Shown in pieces: positions 27,342 to 27,762 of a stretch of DNA of 27,762 bases. Origin of the DNA: Symbiodinium natans (taxonomy: Eukaryota > Sar > Dinophyceae > Suessiales > Symbiodiniaceae). The position numbers and the translations under genes were made by a program. The DNA is taken from the NCBI GenBank assembly GCA_905221605.1, contig CAJNDS010001229.1, forward strand, positions 1 through 27,762, read 5' to 3'. Within the stretch, counting starts at the first letter, position 1. Each line of letters begins with the position of its first letter. The notes under the pieces are model-generated. The model worked only from the letters and a program-made list of their open reading frames with translations. It ran no database searches and was not told the origin of the DNA.

Positions 27342-27762
27342 TCCTTGCTTCCCGAACGCTTGTGGCACGTGACTCACAGTGCAGCCGAGCACTGGCCCAG
27401 GCCAATTTGCATGCTCTTGTACAGGTTCATGGACTGGTTACGCAGAAGCACGGTCGCTGACTTTCACATGGAGAAAAATTAGTTCGCCTGTAGTCAACAG
27501 TGCCCGCCGTACTGTTGACCAAAACTTCAATCAAGAGCAGGCCCCAAAGCCAAAACTCAAACCCCCGCAGACTTCTCCCCCCCAAACACCTCCAAAACCC
27601 TCCCGCCTTTCCGGCACAAACTTCTGGAGGCTTAAATCAGGCCCTGCTCAACTTACACCCCGGCAAACAGGAAGCCCCAAATCAGGTTCCAAATCAACAA
27701 GCCCCAAGCCCCAAATGAAGTTTGAAAGATCCTAAATTAGGCTTCAAGAGAAGCTCCAGAAG
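27342..27762 (+). other. 3' flank to the end of the window
   Basis: About 420 bases without a supported gene. A perfect 9-bp inverted repeat lies at 27493-27519. From about 27520 the sequence becomes rich in CAAA and CCCC tracts, similar in tone to the tail at 21888-22031. Overlapping frames of 72 and 118 codons are low-complexity and unconvincing. Confidence 0.5.
27493..27519 (+). other. Stem-loop, 9-bp perfect arms
   Basis: GTCAACAGT and ACTGTTGAC enclose a 9-nt GC-rich loop, about 150 bases after the stop codon. It could be an RNA 3' structure or a binding site. It lacks the T-run expected of a simple terminator, and no CTRR lies just beyond it as a Helitron 3' end would need. Confidence 0.55.

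Noticed and set aside
27493-27519. Hairpin as the 3' end of a Helitron
   Set aside because: No CTRR end follows within the usual dozen bases, and no Helitron protein is encoded directly upstream in this segment.
1-27762. tRNA or rRNA genes
   Set aside because: I looked for tRNA-like B-box and anticodon-arm patterns and for rRNA core sequences in the non-satellite parts and saw none; a covariance-model scan was not possible here.

Overview
The window looks like the left end of a nuclear chromosome from a eukaryote with plant-type telomeres. It opens with CCCTAAA repeats (TTTAGGG on the other strand), which are used by plants, many algae and dinoflagellates. Three things lean towards an alga, perhaps a dinoflagellate: very large satellite arrays, intronless reading frames with strong Kozak starts, and one sequence upstream of the last gene that resembles a decayed dinoflagellate spliced leader. 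The taxonomic call is tentative. Nothing in the window looks bacterial: there are no operons or Shine-Dalgarno sites.

Layout. Bases 1-148 are a telomere array, followed by a short telomere-associated junction. From about 285 to 14180 there is almost only subtelomeric satellite, in four families. A is about 65-66 bp, B about 61-62 bp, C 117 bp and D about 60 bp. They alternate in sharply bounded blocks, and a C-A-B composite is itself repeated with a period near 1.7 kb. The only non-repetitive island in this part is about 6773-7150, where I see no convincing gene. Bases 14182-22033 are a gene-bearing insert with two plus-strand frames. The first is a short acidic coiled-coil protein of unknown function (14552-15430). 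The second is an uninterrupted 1998-residue Helitron-type protein (15484-21480) with zinc-binding clusters, an HUH/Y2 Rep nuclease, a PIF1/RecD-like helicase, a C2HC finger and a basic linker, ending in a Josephin-like (ataxin-3 type) cysteine protease domain.

Bases 22034-22286 are a second telomere array in the same orientation as the first. It is followed by a junction homologous to the one after the terminal array. A motif-rich and C-rich stretch comes next, then a 20-bp repeat, and then a 40-bp satellite (family E, about 78 copies, 22791-25932). The last 1.8 kb holds one intronless gene of unknown function (26133-27341) and its 3' flank.

Reading of the whole. The internal telomere array with its own telomere-associated junction suggests an old chromosome end onto which about 22 kb was later added, carrying satellites and the Helitron-like element. 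An assembly join of two chromosome ends is the main alternative. The Rep-helicase protein keeps all the catalytic residues I can locate, so it may be recently active. Its position beside telomeric DNA recalls the telomere-linked helicases of fungi. The Helitron-Josephin fusion is the most unusual feature. A decayed copy of part of the Josephin coding region lies about 300 bp after the stop codon.
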